From Novosphingobium sp. Fuku2-ISO-50 (GTDB taxonomy: Bacteria > Pseudomonadota > Alphaproteobacteria > Sphingomonadales > Sphingomonadaceae), in contig NZ_KQ954298.1 in NCBI RefSeq assembly GCF_001519055.1, positions 43,880-107,879 on the forward strand: DNA of 64,000 nucleotides, in the 5' to 3' direction. The translations under genes were made by a program, and so were the position numbers. Below are positions 62,181 to 64,000 of the stretch, piece by piece. The notes under the pieces were generated by a model, which was not told the origin of the DNA, searched no databases, and worked only from the letters and a program-made list of their open reading frames with translations. Every line of letters begins with the position of its first letter. The stretch's first letter is position 1.

Positions 62181-63602
62181 TCACGCGTTCCAGAAGCCGG
62201 TCTTGCGTCCATGAACCTGCTTGAGGTGCGCCGCATAGGCGTCATGGTCCGGATGATCCCCGAAATCCTCGATGCGTTTGGCAAGGTGCGCACAAGTTTG
62301 CAGATGGCGGGCGGCGTGACCGTAGCGCTTGTATCGGGCGTTGATGAGTGAAAAGTCGATCATCGCGCGCAGCATCAGCGTGGCGGCAAGCGGATGGCGT
62401 TGCTCCAGCGCGTCGGCTGCCGGGGTCAGCAACTCATAGTGATTGCCGTCGAGTTCGGCATGGCGCGCCAGAATGAGTTTGGCCGCAAGGTCGTGTGCCG
62501 GCCAATCGATCAGAAAGGCCAGCGCCTGGCTGAATATCGGAAATTGGCCAACATAGGCCAAAGCCCGGTTTTCCGCCTCTTCGTCGTCGAAATCGGGCAG
62601 GCGCGTGATATAGGCCCGAAGGTATTCGGCATTCAGCGTGCGCTCGAAAATGGCCCAGCGCTCGCTCTGCGCATCGTCCGATCGTCCCAGGGCATCGAGC
62701 GCATCGATCCGGACGCGCTGCCAATCGGGCCAATGCCTGCCGCTCCTGAATTCGGCTTCGGCACCAGTCAGCGCCGTCATGGCCTCCGCCGCCCGATCGG
62801 CCGCCAAAAGGCGCTCTGCAATCCGCGCGGCGATGGCCGGGTTGGCGCGTTCTTCCGGTGAAAAGCGCGCGATATATCCATCGACATCGCCCAGCGCATC
62901 GGCGATTTCGGTCAGCGCCGACTGGACCGTTCGCGCGTGGTTCCTCGCAAGATAGTCGTCCTTGTAGAGAGGACCGCCCATGCCATACCCGATCACGCGG
63001 CGCTCGCCCGGCGGCGCCTTTGCGGCCAATTTCTCGAACAGAGCCTTGAGCGTTTCCAGTCCTTCCCGCCCAAGCGGCTTTGCCATCAGGGCGATCAAAC
63101 CGTCGAACTGGCCGTAATCGTTGGCGCAGACCCCTGCGAAGACCCGCTCGGACAGTCTGGCAGGGACCAGTGCCGCATGCCCTGCAACTGTGCCAAGATC
63201 CTCCAAGGCGATGGCGACGACGTTGCCGATCGTCCCGTTGCTGTCATCACACCGCTCGTAGATCGATGGCGCCATCTCCAGCAACCGCCAGAGGAGATCA
63301 AAGGCTTCGGCGGGCTTGGTCGGGGCGACATGATCCATGATCGCCGCCCGCTGCATGTCGAGATCCTGCGCCAGCGGCCTGATCTTTCGCCAGTCGACAA
63401 AGGATTTCGACCGGGCAATCGCAGCGAGTCGCTTACGTATTTCCGCCGCGACATCACCGCCGCCGCTGCGGCTGGCCAGTTCAAGCCGCAATCGGCGCTT
63501 TGCGGCGGCATCCCCCGTCGCCAACTCGAGCAGCAACTCCGCCAGGCGCTCCGCACCAAGCGCAGCCAAATTCTTGGCGTTCAGAGTCTTTTCGGAAGCC
63601 AT
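62181..63602 (-). CDS. DUF6880-like protein
   Basis: 473 residues from ATG 63602 (MASEKTLNAKNLAALGAERLAELLLELA); the frame is open to 63617. The helical repeat-like sequence with MDHVAPTKPAEAFDLLWRLLEMAPSIYERCDDSNGTIG matches the conserved centre of DUF6880 proteins of alphaproteobacteria. It is soluble, with no catalytic motif seen; it may be a helical scaffold. It converges with the nitrilase gene. Confidence 0.75.
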   Translation of the reverse strand: MASEKTLNAKNLAALGAERLAELLLELATGDAAAKRRLRLELASRSGGGDVAAEIRKRLAAIARSKSFVDWRKIRPLAQDLDMQRAAIMDHVAPTKPAEAFDLLWRLLEMAPSIYERCDDSNGTIGNVVAIALEDLGTVAGHAALVPARLSERVFAGVCANDYGQFDGLIALMAKPLGREGLETLKALFEKLAAKAPPGERRVIGYGMGGPLYKDDYLARNHARTVQSALTEIADALGDVDGYIARFSPEERANPAIAARIAERLLAADRAAEAMTALTGAEAEFRSGRHWPDWQRVRIDALDALGRSDDAQSERWAIFERTLNAEYLRAYITRLPDFDDEEAENRALAYVGQFPIFSQALAFLIDWPAHDLAAKLILARHAELDGNHYELLTPAADALEQRHPLAATLMLRAMIDFSLINARYKRYGHAARHLQTCAHLAKRIEDFGDHPDHDAYAAHLKQVHGRKTGFWNA

Positions 63603-64000
63603 GGCCGACTTTTGCAAGGCATCCTGCGCCGGTCAAGCCGCGCGCGCCGTCAAAGGCTACCACAAATGCCGGAAGCGCCCGCAGAGCCGACATTCGCGGC
63701 TTGCTCGCGGATCGCCGAAACGGGTCGTTCATTTATGCGGGTTTGGGGCTTCCGTATGACTGGCCCTGGCCCTGGCCGCGAAGCGACAGGTAGGTTCCGA
63801 CCATTGGGAGTCAGACAAGAGTCAGTCCTTCCATTGCTGGTCCCATAGATTCAGACTTTTCGGGCTTGGGGAATCCCCCGCGTGCGCCTGCCTCATCGCG
63901 GCTTGGTATTAAGACTCGTGAGGGACTGAATCAGGCCGAAGCGATCGAGTTTCAACGCTGCGAATCCGTGGGTGTGCACGGGACAAACTGCCCAATGCGC
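63603..64000. other. Right window edge without supported gene
   Basis: 398 bp. The last 100 bp are open in one plus-strand frame (ending ...GTNCPMR) and could be the start of a gene that continues outside the window. No recognised domain. Confidence 0.45.

Noticed and set aside
62937..63848. 303-codon plus-strand ORF
   Set aside because: Mostly opposite the DUF6880-like gene and without domain features.

Overview
The window reads like DNA of a sphingomonad (Alphaproteobacteria, Sphingomonadales). GC content is high, gene starts are densely coupled by ATGA overlaps, and three arrangements point to this group: an F-type conjugation operon with a MobF relaxase, a luxR-luxI-PhyH quorum-sensing cluster, and an astexin/sphingonodin-like lasso-peptide cluster with its own isopeptidase and FecI-FecR-TonB uptake genes. 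The order assignment is inference. No replication or partition genes, tRNA or rRNA are seen, so the carrier (plasmid or integrative element) cannot be decided from this window.

Layout. 0-5.1 kb: coupling protein (TraD) and relaxase-helicase (TraI). 5.4-7.0 kb: phosphoribosyltransferase-SLOG pair plus a small exported protein. 7.2-16.9 kb: accessory, defence-like block with a tiny hydrophobic ORF, a DUF4238-like gene, a DUF6119/TIGR04141 gene, a four-gene operon (small unknown protein, QueC-like PP-loop enzyme, XRE-ImmA/IrrE metallopeptidase, PIN protein), an IS630-family element with a frameshifted transposase, and a Fic-fold protein under a visibly operator-covered promoter. 17.5-36.2 kb (minus strand): complete F-type mating-pair-formation operon traA-L-E-K-B-dsbC-V-C-(orf)-trbI-(S26 peptidase)-W-(orf)-U-trbC-N-F-H-G. 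36.5-38.6 kb: small regulators and a RES-Xre toxin-antitoxin pair. 38.8-41.8 kb: LuxR, LuxI, PhyH-type dioxygenase and GntR regulator. 42.3-50.6 kb: second accessory block with a AAA+ ATPase-subtilase-HNH operon, a DUF2513 gene, two orphan genes and a nucleotidyltransferase-HEPN fusion. 50.8-59.8 kb: lasso-peptide locus (sigma factor, FecR, TonB receptor and isopeptidase on plus; cyclase, B protein and precursor on minus). 60.3-63.6 kb: lytic transglycosylase, nitrilase and a DUF6880-like protein.

How it works together. The tra genes form a nearly complete conjugation machine: pilin, assembly proteins, ATPase, coupling protein and relaxase, with a transglycosylase that could open the wall. 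The quorum-sensing pair sits beside the divergent tra promoter, so density control of transfer is a reasonable but unproven idea. The two accessory blocks look like cargo for defence and stability. The strongest candidates for under-described systems are the QueC-like/ImmA/PIN operon (10.5-14.3 kb), the AAA-subtilase-HNH operon (42.3-46.6 kb) and the PRTase-SLOG pair (5.4-6.5 kb). The lasso cluster yields a specific predicted 22-residue core peptide with a Gly1-Asp8 ring.

Limits: everything here is read by eye from sequence and translations. No database search, fold prediction or alignment was run, and family names rest on motif recognition.
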